NCBI GenBank assembly: GCA_028694275.1
Contig: JAQUTS010000003.1
Span: 1-30,500 of the forward strand
DNA length: 30,500 bases
Source: Candidatus Gastranaerophilales bacterium
GTDB lineage: Bacteria; Cyanobacteriota; Vampirovibrionia; Gastranaerophilales; CAJFVJ01
Direction: 5' to 3'
How positions within the stretch are numbered: position 1 is the stretch's first letter; every line of letters begins with the position of its first letter. The notes below the pieces were generated by a model. That model was not told the DNA's origin and made no database searches. It worked only from the letters and a program-made list of their open reading frames with translations. A program made the translations under genes and the position numbers. This document shows positions 15,658 through 23,058 of the stretch, in pieces.

Positions 15658-16635
15658 ATGACCCCAGGAATTAATGGCAATATTAAACCACAAGAGATAA
15701 AAAAAACAGGCACAACAGGTTCAACTCAAACAACGCAAACACCTATAGTGCCCAAAGAAACTCAGGCTCTCCCGGGTATGCTCTCATCGGGAGAAATAAA
15801 CGGATACAGAGCCGATTTTCAAGAAAAAAGAGACCTATGGGACTCTTGGACAAATTATCGCAGCGGCGATGGCGAAGGCGATGTACCATACAACTATGCA
15901 AACAGCGGAAAAGCTTCCAAGCCGGCAGATATCTACGCAATGACTTATGAGGCCACACATCACCCCGGGAAAAACAGACAAGAAAACGTCATAGGCAGAT
16001 TCTACGGACAAAAAAATACAGAAGGAAATAATGTTCCGACAGGAAATACTTTCATCGCATATATGACAAATAACAATGAGCAAACAACTGCAACAATAAA
16101 AGGAGATGCTAAGAGCTTAGCAAATAATTTCTTTCAAAGCGCAGATAATATAACGTTTGTTGATACAGAAAACGTTCAAAGAACATCACCCGCTCAAGGC
16201 TCTGACATAATCGCAGAAGTTGTAGATGACAAAGGCCAAAATACAGGCAAAAAACAAGTAATTAAAGACACAATGACAGCCGGCACATCAAGCCAAATAA
16301 AAAAAGGTGACGGATTTTTGAGCGAGACAGAAACAAAACTGGCTGCAGTCGCCTATGTAAATGAAGCCAGAACAAATACCGCAAAAGCAGCACAAAATGG
16401 ACAAAAAAGTGAACGAACAGCCGCAGGGACAGTGGACTTTGACCCTAAGGGCGATGCCGATTATATGAATTTTATGAAAAAAGCTGACACTAACAAAGAC
16501 GGAAGGCTTACAGAAGAAGAACTTGCCAACGGAATAAGTGCTATTTCTGAGAAAAAAGGAGACTCATTATTCTTTAGTAAAGACAAATTAAAGAACTATT
16601 TGGACCCAAAACCTCAGCAGCCACAACAGCCTTAA
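15658..16635 (+). CDS. EF-hand calcium-binding protein of unknown function
   Basis: A 325-residue protein without signal peptide or membrane span. Residues 1-45 are Thr/Gln-rich and low in complexity; the middle (about 90-260) is polar, Asn/Thr/Lys-rich and has no recognised domain. A canonical EF-hand loop is seen at Asp277-Glu288 (DTNKDGRLTEEE), with Asp, Asn, Asp and Glu in the calcium positions, preceded by a helix (YMNFMKKA). A partner hand would be expected near residues 300-320, where SLFFSKDKLKNYL gives only a degenerate match. The C-terminus is PQQPQQP. Ribosome site and promoter are strong, so it is probably a well-expressed single gene. The role is unknown; whether it is cytosolic or exported by another route cannot be told. 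Confidence 0.82.
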   Translation: MTPGINGNIKPQEIKKTGTTGSTQTTQTPIVPKETQALPGMLSSGEINGYRADFQEKRDLWDSWTNYRSGDGEGDVPYNYANSGKASKPADIYAMTYEATHHPGKNRQENVIGRFYGQKNTEGNNVPTGNTFIAYMTNNNEQTTATIKGDAKSLANNFFQSADNITFVDTENVQRTSPAQGSDIIAEVVDDKGQNTGKKQVIKDTMTAGTSSQIKKGDGFLSETETKLAAVAYVNEARTNTAKAAQNGQKSERTAAGTVDFDPKGDADYMNFMKKADTNKDGRLTEEELANGISAISEKKGDSLFFSKDKLKNYLDPKPQQPQQP

Positions 16636-16752
16636 GAATAAGCATATAGCCTGCTTACAGACTATTAACAATCCCTATTCATGACCTTGTTAAGTAATGT
16701 AAAAATATACTAAATTTTTGCCATACTAATCTGTTTGTGTAATAATTGAAGT
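16636..16752. other. Intergenic sequence with the candidate small-RNA promoter
   Basis: There is no gene. It contains TTGCCA (16718-16723), a 17-base spacer and AATAAT (16741-16746), each hexamer 5 of 6 to consensus and with no open frame behind it. Confidence 0.45.
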
Positions 16753-16815
16753 GTTAATAGTCTAACCATTCCTTTCTTGACTGATGCGACCGTGTTCACT
16801 GTCGCATTTCTTTTT
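16753..16815 (+). ncRNA. Candidate small RNA (about 60 nt)
   Basis: It begins where the promoter just upstream would place +1 and ends in a hairpin ATGCGAC (16784-16790) / GTCGCAT (16801-16807) followed by TTCTTTTT. No credible reading frame lies inside. No known RNA family was recognised. The hairpin could instead be a distant terminator of the EF-hand gene. Confidence 0.35.
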
Positions 16816-16824
16816 GCAAATTTT

Positions 16825-16979
16825 GCGAAATCTGACAAGAGTGAGCAAAGCGAACTCGTCCACGCGAAAAGTTTGACGGAGTGCAACTTTGCGAAGCAAA
16901 GTGATACGAAGTGAAAAACTTTGAGCTGTCAGTATTTCAAGAAGCGAAATCTGACAAGAGTGAGCAAAGCGAACTCGTC
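16825..16979. repeat. Dispersed repeat array with two exact 36-bp copies
   Basis: A 36-base unit (contains CAAGAGTGAGCAAAGCGAAC) occurs identically at 16825-16860 and 16944-16979. The part between contains inverted pieces such as AAAGTT/AACTTT. A diverged copy lies at 9911-9965. Each unit can form a bulged hairpin. A minus-strand open frame across the array (16762-17010) is almost certainly not a gene. Confidence 0.8.
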
Positions 16980-17019
16980 TTTTCCACTCAACAAATTCCG
17001 TACTACACAAATACTCTCA

Positions 17020-17048
17020 TTGCATAAGAAATATGCTTGTGTTACGAT
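17020..17048 (+). promoter_or_regulatory. Promoter of rpsU
   Basis: TTGCAT (17020-17025), a 17-base spacer and an extended -10 TGTTACGAT (hexamer 17043-17048), giving a leader of about 35 bases with an AGGGGGGT ribosome site. Confidence 0.6.
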
Positions 17049-17091
17049 GTCCTAGCAGTAGTACAATTAACCTCGAAGGGGGGTCAGCACA

Positions 17092-17265
17092 TTGTCAGAA
17101 GTTCGTGTAAATGAAGGCGAAAATATCGAAAATGCATTAAAACGCTTTAAGAAAAAAATTCAAAAAGCAGGCATTTTATCTGAAATCAAACGCCGCGAAC
17201 GTTACGAAAAGCCTAGCGTTAAAAGAAAACGCAAATCTGAAGCGGCAAGAAAAAGACGTTCTTAA
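17092..17265 (+). CDS. rpsU: 30S ribosomal protein S21
   Basis: A TTG start gives 57 residues: SEVRVNEGENIENALKRFKK, then KIQKAGILSEIKRRERYEKP and a Lys/Arg-rich tail with SVKRKRKSEAARKRRS. This is the typical S21 length and pattern (RV-x-E-x-E-x-I-x-x-ALKRFK and LxEIKRREXYEKPS). S21 binds the 30S platform near the anti-Shine-Dalgarno and assists initiation. The ribosome site AGGGGGGT 8 bases upstream is very strong, which compensates for the TTG. It is a single gene with its own promoter and terminator. Confidence 0.95.
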   Translation: MSEVRVNEGENIENALKRFKKKIQKAGILSEIKRRERYEKPSVKRKRKSEAARKRRS

Positions 17266-17287
17266 TAAGATAAAATTATAAAAAAAG

Positions 17288-17315
17288 AGACAAGGTTTAT
17301 TCCTTGTCTTTTTTT
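17288..17315 (+). terminator. Terminator of rpsU
   Basis: AGACAAGG-tttatt-CCTTGTCT followed by a run of T, about 20 bases after the stop. The flanking A and T runs lengthen the stem. Confidence 0.93.
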
Positions 17316-17462
17316 GTCTCTAAATATCTCTTTATCGTCTGAAAATAATTTTAATTACACGATATATAAGACCCTGCAAGAAAAAAACTTTCCACTTAAG
17401 TGAATGTTTTTTCACATACTGTTACAAAGTCTATTCATTTTCCGATTAAGCCTTACAATAGA

Positions 17463-17468
17463 TATAAT
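17463..17468 (+). promoter_or_regulatory. Candidate -10 of the acyltransferase gene
   Basis: A perfect TATAAT 31 bases before the ATG at 17500. The matching -35 (TTCCGA, 17 bases upstream) is poor. A small palindrome CACTTAAGTG (17393-17402) lies further upstream. The rest of 17316-17499 shows nothing recognisable. Confidence 0.4.
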
Positions 17469-17499
17469 CGCTTTTTAAAAATTATTAGTAAATGAAAAT

Positions 17500-18114
17500 A
17501 TGCAAGAAATAATCAAAATTCAAAATAAGTTTAGAGGATTTTTAAATTTTCCTCAAGTCAGCAATTTATCCTTAGAAAGAAATTGCCAATTTATGCATAA
17601 GTCTTCTTGCAAATTGGAAGGTAATAATCATATTGGCTCAGGTTCTGTAGTAAACGCTTCAAGAAATAAAAATTCTATTATTATCGGAAAAAATTCCAAA
17701 ATCCACCGATATTCTATATTGCAAAGCGCCGGAGGTTTTATTCATATAGGTAAAAACACAAATATAGGTGACTTTTGTTGGCTAAGTGGCCAAGGAGGCT
17801 TGAAAATAGGTGATAATGTATTATTTGCTTCTTATGTAAAAATTATTCCAAACCAGCATAGCTTTGATGATATCTCTATGCCGATATCAGATCAAACGTG
17901 CAAAGCAAAAGGAATTGTAATAAAAAACAACTCCTGGATTGGAATGGGGGTCACCATTTTGGATGGGGTAACAATCGGAAAAAATTGCGTACTGGCCGCG
18001 GGTACCGTGGTAACAAAAAATGTTCCTGATTATACTGTTGTTGCAGGGATTCCTGCAAAACCAATAAAAATATATGATAAAACAGCACAAAGTTGGGTTA
18101 AAACTAATCTTTAA
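17500..18114 (+). CDS. Left-handed beta-helix acyltransferase (hexapeptide family)
   Basis: A 204-residue protein built of hexapeptide turns: IIIGKNSKIHRYSIL, IHIGKNTNIGDFCWLSG, LKIGDNVLFASYVKII, SWIGMGVTILDGVTIGKNCV and LAAGTVVTKNVPDYTVVAGI, the last being the usual family end with GIPAKPIK. NQHSFDD carries the catalytic-type His. Family knowledge: such enzymes O-acetylate sugars of capsule, O-antigen or similar glycans from acetyl-CoA. The substrate cannot be read from sequence. There is no clear ribosome site. It stands alone, converging on the large minus-strand operon (15 bp to the HDOD stop), whose csaB and wecG suggest a shared interest in surface polysaccharide. Confidence 0.88.
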   Translation: MQEIIKIQNKFRGFLNFPQVSNLSLERNCQFMHKSSCKLEGNNHIGSGSVVNASRNKNSIIIGKNSKIHRYSILQSAGGFIHIGKNTNIGDFCWLSGQGGLKIGDNVLFASYVKIIPNQHSFDDISMPISDQTCKAKGIVIKNNSWIGMGVTILDGVTIGKNCVLAAGTVVTKNVPDYTVVAGIPAKPIKIYDKTAQSWVKTNL

Positions 18115-18129
18115 TATTATTCAAATAAA

Positions 18130-18933
18130 CTATGCAAGAGCTTGTATAAGTCGATCAGTTTTTTCGAAAATATCTTCACGAATTGCCAAAGGGTCACCAA
18201 TATCAAGCCCTATTTTTTTAAGCATTTCAGGGTCAATAAGCGCATTAAGATCCTTTGGAAATGGCTGTGTTATCATCTCTGCCAGATAAATCACTTTTGC
18301 AATCTCAGGTGCTTTGGGATTAAGCGGATCATGATGATATCTGATTGCGTGAGATATAATATAAGGAAGTTTTTCTTTTATGGCAAAAGCCTCACCAACA
18401 ATAGTATGGTCAATCCCAAAAACATCTTCTTCTACGAGCATTTTATCAACTCCCATATGCGAGAGACGATCAATTTCTTCCGCTCCTTTAGGATCATATA
18501 TTTGGAATAAACTTCTGCCGATATCATGTAAAACACCAATGGTAAAAACTTCTTCAACAGGCGTATCAAGGGTTTTTTCAGCAATAAACTGCGCCGCATA
18601 AGCACATCTGACAGAATGCTCCCAAAGAGCTCTGCCATTGAGTGACACCATCATTGGCTTGAGTGCCATCATCATAATCATATTTCTTACAACACGAAAA
18701 CCAAGCAGAGCGATAGCGTTATTAACCTGGGTAATTTCTTTGGAAAATCCATAATACGCAGAATTCACCAAGCGCAAAATTTTGGCCGTCAAAGCCATAT
18801 CCTTAGATATGATGTCAGATAGACGCATTGCGTTCACGCGAGGGTCTTGAATATTGTCTAATGCCTCAAAAAATACTATCGGCATAGATTGTAATTCTAA
18901 TACATTAGATAGAATCTCTTCAATTTTGTCCAC
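18130..18933 (-). CDS. HDOD-domain signalling protein
   Basis: A 267-residue protein made almost wholly of one HDOD domain: LQSMPIVFFEALDNIQDPRV, LSDIISKDMALTAKILRLVN SAYYGF, the IALLGFRVVRNMI turn, then LWEHSVRCAYAAQFIAEK and VGVLHDIG-like FTIGVLHDIGRSLFQ. His of WEHS and the HD of LHDIG are present, so a metal site may persist, unlike many HDOD proteins. HDOD proteins are signalling scaffolds in c-di-GMP, division or stress regulation; the exact role is unknown. The start is a GTG with a weak AAGAAG site. It is the last gene of the ten-gene run, 23 bp after ftsX. Confidence 0.9.
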   Translation of the reverse strand: MDKIEEILSNVLELQSMPIVFFEALDNIQDPRVNAMRLSDIISKDMALTAKILRLVNSAYYGFSKEITQVNNAIALLGFRVVRNMIMMMALKPMMVSLNGRALWEHSVRCAYAAQFIAEKTLDTPVEEVFTIGVLHDIGRSLFQIYDPKGAEEIDRLSHMGVDKMLVEEDVFGIDHTIVGEAFAIKEKLPYIISHAIRYHHDPLNPKAPEIAKVIYLAEMITQPFPKDLNALIDPEMLKKIGLDIGDPLAIREDIFEKTDRLIQALA

Positions 18934-18956
18934 TAGTTACTTCTTTTCTTGACTAC

Positions 18957-19844
18957 TTACGTTTTCAATTTGTTTTTGATGGACAAAAGACTTCCAAGTG
19001 CTCCGAAAATCATACTCAACACAAATAATAAAAATATCATCGCCCAGTAAGAGTTTTCGCTGTTTGGTATACCCAAGAATCTGTGTACTTGCATTATGTA
19101 GCCTTGTAAAAATGATAAAGGAATGATTGCTATAATCGTTGCCATCATACCGTACAAAGACCCTTGAAGAATATAAGGGAGCCTGATGAACCAGTTGCTC
19201 ACGCCCATAAGGCGCATTATTTCGATCTCTTTTTTACGAGATTGTATAACTAGCTGTATTGTATTATTTATTATAAACATTGTCAAAAATCCCACGATAC
19301 CAAGCACTATCACTGTGGCAGTGTGACTTATGTCACTGATGACGCGGATTTTTTCAGAAATATCTTTCGCATACCTTATATCTTCGACATAGCTTTGCTT
19401 TGAGAGATTATCGGCAACGGATTTTATATTTTTTTGGCTGTCCACCCTGACATGCAAAGTATCAGGCAGCGGATTTTTTATATTTGGAAGCTGCATGTCT
19501 TTTCTCATATTTTCCCAAGAATTTTCCTTGGCAATTATTTTGACTCTTTTTACATGTGAAAGCTGTCTTGCCTGCTCTGCAGCCTGATTAGGGTCGGCAC
19601 TGGATTTGAGATAAACCGATACCTCAAGAACATTTCCAAGCTCGTTAACAAGGGATGAAAGACTCATGCTTGTTCTGAAAATAGCCCCAAAAATCATCAA
19701 AATAGCAGCCATAGTACCGATAATAAAAATATTAACAATACCGGCTTGCTTGATACCCTTAAAAGTTTCAATCAAAACCCTAAGCGCGATTCTGTATTGA
19801 GTTATAGAGATTTTTGGTCTGATATTTTCTAAATAATTAGCCAT
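18957..19844 (-). CDS. ftsX: Cell division protein FtsX
   Basis: The membrane partner of FtsE; in the divisome the pair activates peptidoglycan hydrolases across the membrane. 295 residues: an N-terminal cytoplasmic part, a first helix (about 38-60), an extracytoplasmic domain (about 65-165, with LEVSVYLKSSADPNQAAEQA), then three helices (about 172-195, 222-248, 265-290) around IQLVIQSRKKEIEIMRLMGV, the characteristic FtsX coupling region. Its start overlaps the end of ftsE by 8 bp, indicating translational coupling. Confidence 0.95.
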   Translation of the reverse strand: MANYLENIRPKISITQYRIALRVLIETFKGIKQAGIVNIFIIGTMAAILMIFGAIFRTSMSLSSLVNELGNVLEVSVYLKSSADPNQAAEQARQLSHVKRVKIIAKENSWENMRKDMQLPNIKNPLPDTLHVRVDSQKNIKSVADNLSKQSYVEDIRYAKDISEKIRVISDISHTATVIVLGIVGFLTMFIINNTIQLVIQSRKKEIEIMRLMGVSNWFIRLPYILQGSLYGMMATIIAIIPLSFLQGYIMQVHRFLGIPNSENSYWAMIFLLFVLSMIFGALGSLLSIKNKLKT

Positions 19845-20511
19845 AAGTACCCGCCTGAACGTCTTTTATTACCTGCCCTGCTTCAAGGGTGATAACTCTT
19901 TTTCTAAAGTGATTAACCATCGCGTGATCATGTGTTGAAATCAAAACTGTAATTCCGCGAGAATTGATCTTGTCCAAGATTTCCATAATCTCCAAAGATG
20001 TCTGAGGATCAAGGTTTCCTGTCGGCTCATCCGCTATCAAAAGAGACGGACCGTTTACGATAGCTCTTGCAATACCGACTCTTTGCTGTTCACCGCCTGA
20101 GAGTTCGTTTGGCTTTGATTTCATCTTGTGTGCAAGGTTAACTATCTTAAGCGCACTTTTTACACGGTTATCAACCTCTCTTGAACTAACCCCGAGAGCC
20201 CTGATAACAAATGCAACATTATCATATATGGTTTGTTTCTCAAGGAGTTTGTAATCCTGAAAAATAATCCCCATATTGCGTCTTAAGTATGGGACTTTGT
20301 TATCGGGAAGCTTAGACACATCAACACCTGAAACATAAACGTTTCCTGATGTAGGAAGCTCTTCACGATAAAGAAGCTTCATCAAAGTCGACTTGCCGGC
20401 GCCTGATGATCCTACCAAAAAGACGAACTCACCCTTTTGAATGTCCAAATTGACATTTTTCAAAGCGTAAGTATTTCTATATTTTTTATTTACACCACGT
20501 AAGTTAATCAT
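19837..20511 (-). CDS. ftsE: Cell division ATP-binding protein FtsE
   Basis: 224 residues with all ABC ATPase motifs: Walker A GSSGAGKST (34-42), Q-loop FQDYKLL, signature LSGGEQQRVGIARAI, Walker B LLIADEPTGNLD and the H-loop ISTHD. The motif GIIFQDYKLLEKQTIYDNVA is typical of FtsE as against other lipoprotein-type transporters. It lies 5 bp after the transketolase C-terminal gene and overlaps ftsX. The ribosome site is weak (AAAGAT), consistent with coupling to the upstream gene. Confidence 0.96.
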   Translation of the reverse strand: MINLRGVNKKYRNTYALKNVNLDIQKGEFVFLVGSSGAGKSTLMKLLYREELPTSGNVYVSGVDVSKLPDNKVPYLRRNMGIIFQDYKLLEKQTIYDNVAFVIRALGVSSREVDNRVKSALKIVNLAHKMKSKPNELSGGEQQRVGIARAIVNGPSLLIADEPTGNLDPQTSLEIMEILDKINSRGITVLISTHDHAMVNHFRKRVITLEAGQVIKDVQAGTYG

Positions 20512-20516
20512 AATCT

Positions 20517-21464
20517 TTACTTTTTCAAAAACTCAGCTATTTTCGGAGCTACTTTTTGTGCTGTTAATTCATATTCTGCCATTAATTCTTTATAATGTCC
20601 ACTTTGACCGAATACATCATTCGTCCCAAGACGTTTGATTTTAACAGGGTAGTTCTCTGATAAACACTCACAAACTGCACTTCCAAGCCCACCTATGATT
20701 GAATGGTTTTCCAAAGTCACAACTTTGTTTGTTTTCTTTGCACTACTAATAATTGTATCACAATCAAGCGGCTTTATCACAGGTACAGAAATAACTTCCG
20801 CATCAATTCCTTGTTCGGACAGAATACCGGCAGCATTATAGGCTTCTATGAGTGTCTCTCCTGTGCTTATTAAAGTGACATCTTTGCCTTCTTTGATGAT
20901 TTTTGCTTTTGTATCAAAAACATAACTCTGTTCATCAAAAATTGTCTCCATCGAAGTCCTTGTTATACGGATGTAAACAGGTCCTTGATATTCTGCGGCC
21001 CATTTCACGGCTGCTTTTGTTTCTGTGGCATCAGCGGGTGATAGCACCACCATATTGGGGATTGAGCGCATAATAGAAACATCTTCTAAAGCCTGATGCG
21101 ATGCACCATCCTCACCTACTGTGATTCCACCGTGTGTTGCTATGATTTTGACATTGAATCGAGGATAACAAATTCCGTTACGAACCTGATCCCAAGCTCT
21201 GCCTGAGGCAAACATAGCAAATGTTGCGACAAAAGGAATTTTACCGCAAGTTGCAAGACCGACTGCTGTACCCATCATATCTTGCTCGGATATTCCCATA
21301 TTAAAAAATCTGTCAGGATATTTATCTCCAAACATTTTTGTCTGCGTAGAACAAGACAAATCAGCATCAAGTGCTACTATATTAGGGTTTTGGGCTCCAA
21401 GCTCGACTAAAGCTTCGCCAAAAGCCGCGCGGGTGGATTTTACTTCTTTTGTTTTACTTAGCAT
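20517..21464 (-). CDS. Transketolase, C-terminal subunit
   Basis: 315 residues covering the pyrimidine-binding and C-terminal transketolase domains: FGEALVELGAQNPNIVALDA, FFNMGISEQDMMGTAVGLA (the catalytic Glu that activates thiamin diphosphate), ITVGEDGASHQALEDVSIMR, VLSPADATETKAAV and GLGSAVCECL. The enzyme moves two-carbon units between sugar phosphates and supplies erythrose-4-phosphate. It forms a split transketolase with the upstream gene, which it overlaps by 7 bp. AAGGAG stands 9 bases before the ATG. Confidence 0.95.
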   Translation of the reverse strand: MLSKTKEVKSTRAAFGEALVELGAQNPNIVALDADLSCSTQTKMFGDKYPDRFFNMGISEQDMMGTAVGLATCGKIPFVATFAMFASGRAWDQVRNGICYPRFNVKIIATHGGITVGEDGASHQALEDVSIMRSIPNMVVLSPADATETKAAVKWAAEYQGPVYIRITRTSMETIFDEQSYVFDTKAKIIKEGKDVTLISTGETLIEAYNAAGILSEQGIDAEVISVPVIKPLDCDTIISSAKKTNKVVTLENHSIIGGLGSAVCECLSENYPVKIKRLGTNDVFGQSGHYKELMAEYELTAQKVAPKIAEFLKK

Positions 21465-22318
21465 ACTTCTTTACTCCTTAGTTCTTCTAAGGCTTTTTCA
21501 CATTCATCCGAATTTGGTGCCACACCATGCCAGCAGGCCGAATTTTCCATAAACCAAACTCCGCGTCCTTTTACGGTATTGGCGATGATTGCTGTCGGTT
21601 TGTGATTTTCATCAGAGAGAGTTTTGGATTTTTGCAAAGCTTCATAAATCTGCTCTATGTTATGCCCGTCAATTTCAAGTACATTCAAATCAAAAGCTGA
21701 GAGCTTTTTACGAAGACTGCCAAGGCTTTTGACCTCATCTGTATCTCCGTCAATTTGAAGACGATTACGATCAACTATGATTGTCAAATTATCAAGCTTA
21801 CGATGAGCGGCACTCATAAGAGCTTCCCAAATTTGTCCTTCTTGCATTTCGCCATCACCTAAAAGCGCGTAAACTCTTGCTGGTTTTTTATCAAGCTTCA
21901 ACCCAAGAGCCATACCATTCGCCATAGAAAGCCCCTGTCCTAAAGAACCTGTTGAAACTTCAACACCTGGTAAAAGCCTGTTGCTCGGGTGTCCTTGAAG
22001 ACGAGAATGGAGTTTGCGAAAAGTCATAAGCTCTGATTCGTCAAAATATCCGCAATCAGCCAAAACAGCGTACAAAGCAGCTGATGCATGACCTTTTGAT
22101 AAAACAAACCTGTCTCTATCAGAAAAAGAAGGGTCTTTTTCCCAAGAAGGGCAGGTTTTTAGAATTTTTTTATAAAGAACCACCAAAATATCTGCCGCAG
22201 AAAGACTTCCGCCCGGGTGTCCGCTTTTTGCATTTGCAATCATTTGGACAACCTGTTGACGAACTCGGCAGGAAAGATTTTTGAGTTCCTTGACTTCGTT
22301 TTTGTCTAGTTTTTGCAT
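21458..22318 (-). CDS. Transketolase, N-terminal subunit
   Basis: 286 residues forming the pyrophosphate-binding domain: MIANAKSGHPGGSLSAADIL, FVLSKGHASAALYAVLA, GSLGQGLSMANGMALG, and the thiamin-diphosphate motif GDGEMQEGQIWEALMSAAHR ending in DRN. Family knowledge: split transketolases of this type work as heterotetramers. Erythrose-4-phosphate from this reaction feeds the DAHP synthase encoded first in the same operon. It lies 6 bp after wecG. Confidence 0.95.
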   Translation of the reverse strand: MQKLDKNEVKELKNLSCRVRQQVVQMIANAKSGHPGGSLSAADILVVLYKKILKTCPSWEKDPSFSDRDRFVLSKGHASAALYAVLADCGYFDESELMTFRKLHSRLQGHPSNRLLPGVEVSTGSLGQGLSMANGMALGLKLDKKPARVYALLGDGEMQEGQIWEALMSAAHRKLDNLTIIVDRNRLQIDGDTDEVKSLGSLRKKLSAFDLNVLEIDGHNIEQIYEALQKSKTLSDENHKPTAIIANTVKGRGVWFMENSACWHGVAPNSDECEKALEELRSKEVC

Positions 22319-22324
22319 TTTTCG

Positions 22325-23056
22325 CTAACTCTCTTTTCTTTTATTTAAGATAACCCTAACAAGAAATAATGGCAATGCAGGGAATACTCGGCTAAATCTT
22401 TCAGGCTGCATAGCCAACCTGTAAAACCACTCTAAGCCTAATTTTTGGAACACAACGGGAGCTCTTTTTACTATCCCCGAAAATACATCGAAGCTTCCGC
22501 CGACACCTATCATTATAGTACGATTCAAGATTTTTTTGTATTTGTAAATTATTTTCTCCTGCCTTGGTGATCCTACCCCCAAAAGCAGCACTTTTGGGTT
22601 TGTTTTTTGCAATTCGGACAAAATTTCATCCTCATTTTCAAAATATCCGTCATGACAAAAAACAATATTGAGTCCTTCATATTTTGCTTTCAGATTTTCG
22701 CACGCTTTTTCAATGACCTCGAACTTGGCTCCGATAAGTGCAACGCCAAAGCCGTTTTTGGCACAATATTCAAGCACCTTGGCCGAAAAATCAATTCCGG
22801 GAACACGCTCTTGTGACACTCCAAGGATTCTCAAAGCAAGTGTAACTCCAATTCCATCAGGGATATTCATATCTGACTCATTGATTATAGTCATAAATTC
22901 TTCATCATTTTGAGCCGCTGTTATCATCTCAGGGTTAATTGTAATAATCTGGTGTGAACAATCATCCTGCACAAATTTTTCAAAGGCGGAAAAAGCTTCA
23001 TCAAAGCTTTTTAGATCAACTTTGCATCCAAGGATTTTTTTGATTTTATTATCCAC
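22325..23056 (-). CDS. WecG/TagA/CpsF-family glycosyltransferase
   Basis: 243 residues with the family pattern: ITINPEMITAAQNDEEF, MNIPDGIGVTLALRILG, VALIGAKFEVIEKA, LLLGVGSPRQEKI, MIGVGGSFDVFSGIVKRAP and GLEWFYRL...PERFSR. These GT26 enzymes add N-acetylmannosamine or a related sugar to a lipid-linked acceptor. The start is GTG with a weak GGA site, 2 bp after the csaB stop. Next to csaB, it probably helps build the polymer that CsaB pyruvylates (inference). Confidence 0.93.
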   Translation of the reverse strand: MDNKIKKILGCKVDLKSFDEAFSAFEKFVQDDCSHQIITINPEMITAAQNDEEFMTIINESDMNIPDGIGVTLALRILGVSQERVPGIDFSAKVLEYCAKNGFGVALIGAKFEVIEKACENLKAKYEGLNIVFCHDGYFENEDEILSELQKTNPKVLLLGVGSPRQEKIIYKYKKILNRTIMIGVGGSFDVFSGIVKRAPVVFQKLGLEWFYRLAMQPERFSRVFPALPLFLVRVILNKRKES

Positions 23057-23058
23057 AA

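Noticed and set aside
16762..17010. Minus-strand open frame of 82 codons before rpsU
   Set aside because: It runs through both exact copies of the intergenic repeat; the protein repeats the RVRFAHSCQISLL-type translation of the repeat, and there is no ribosome site.
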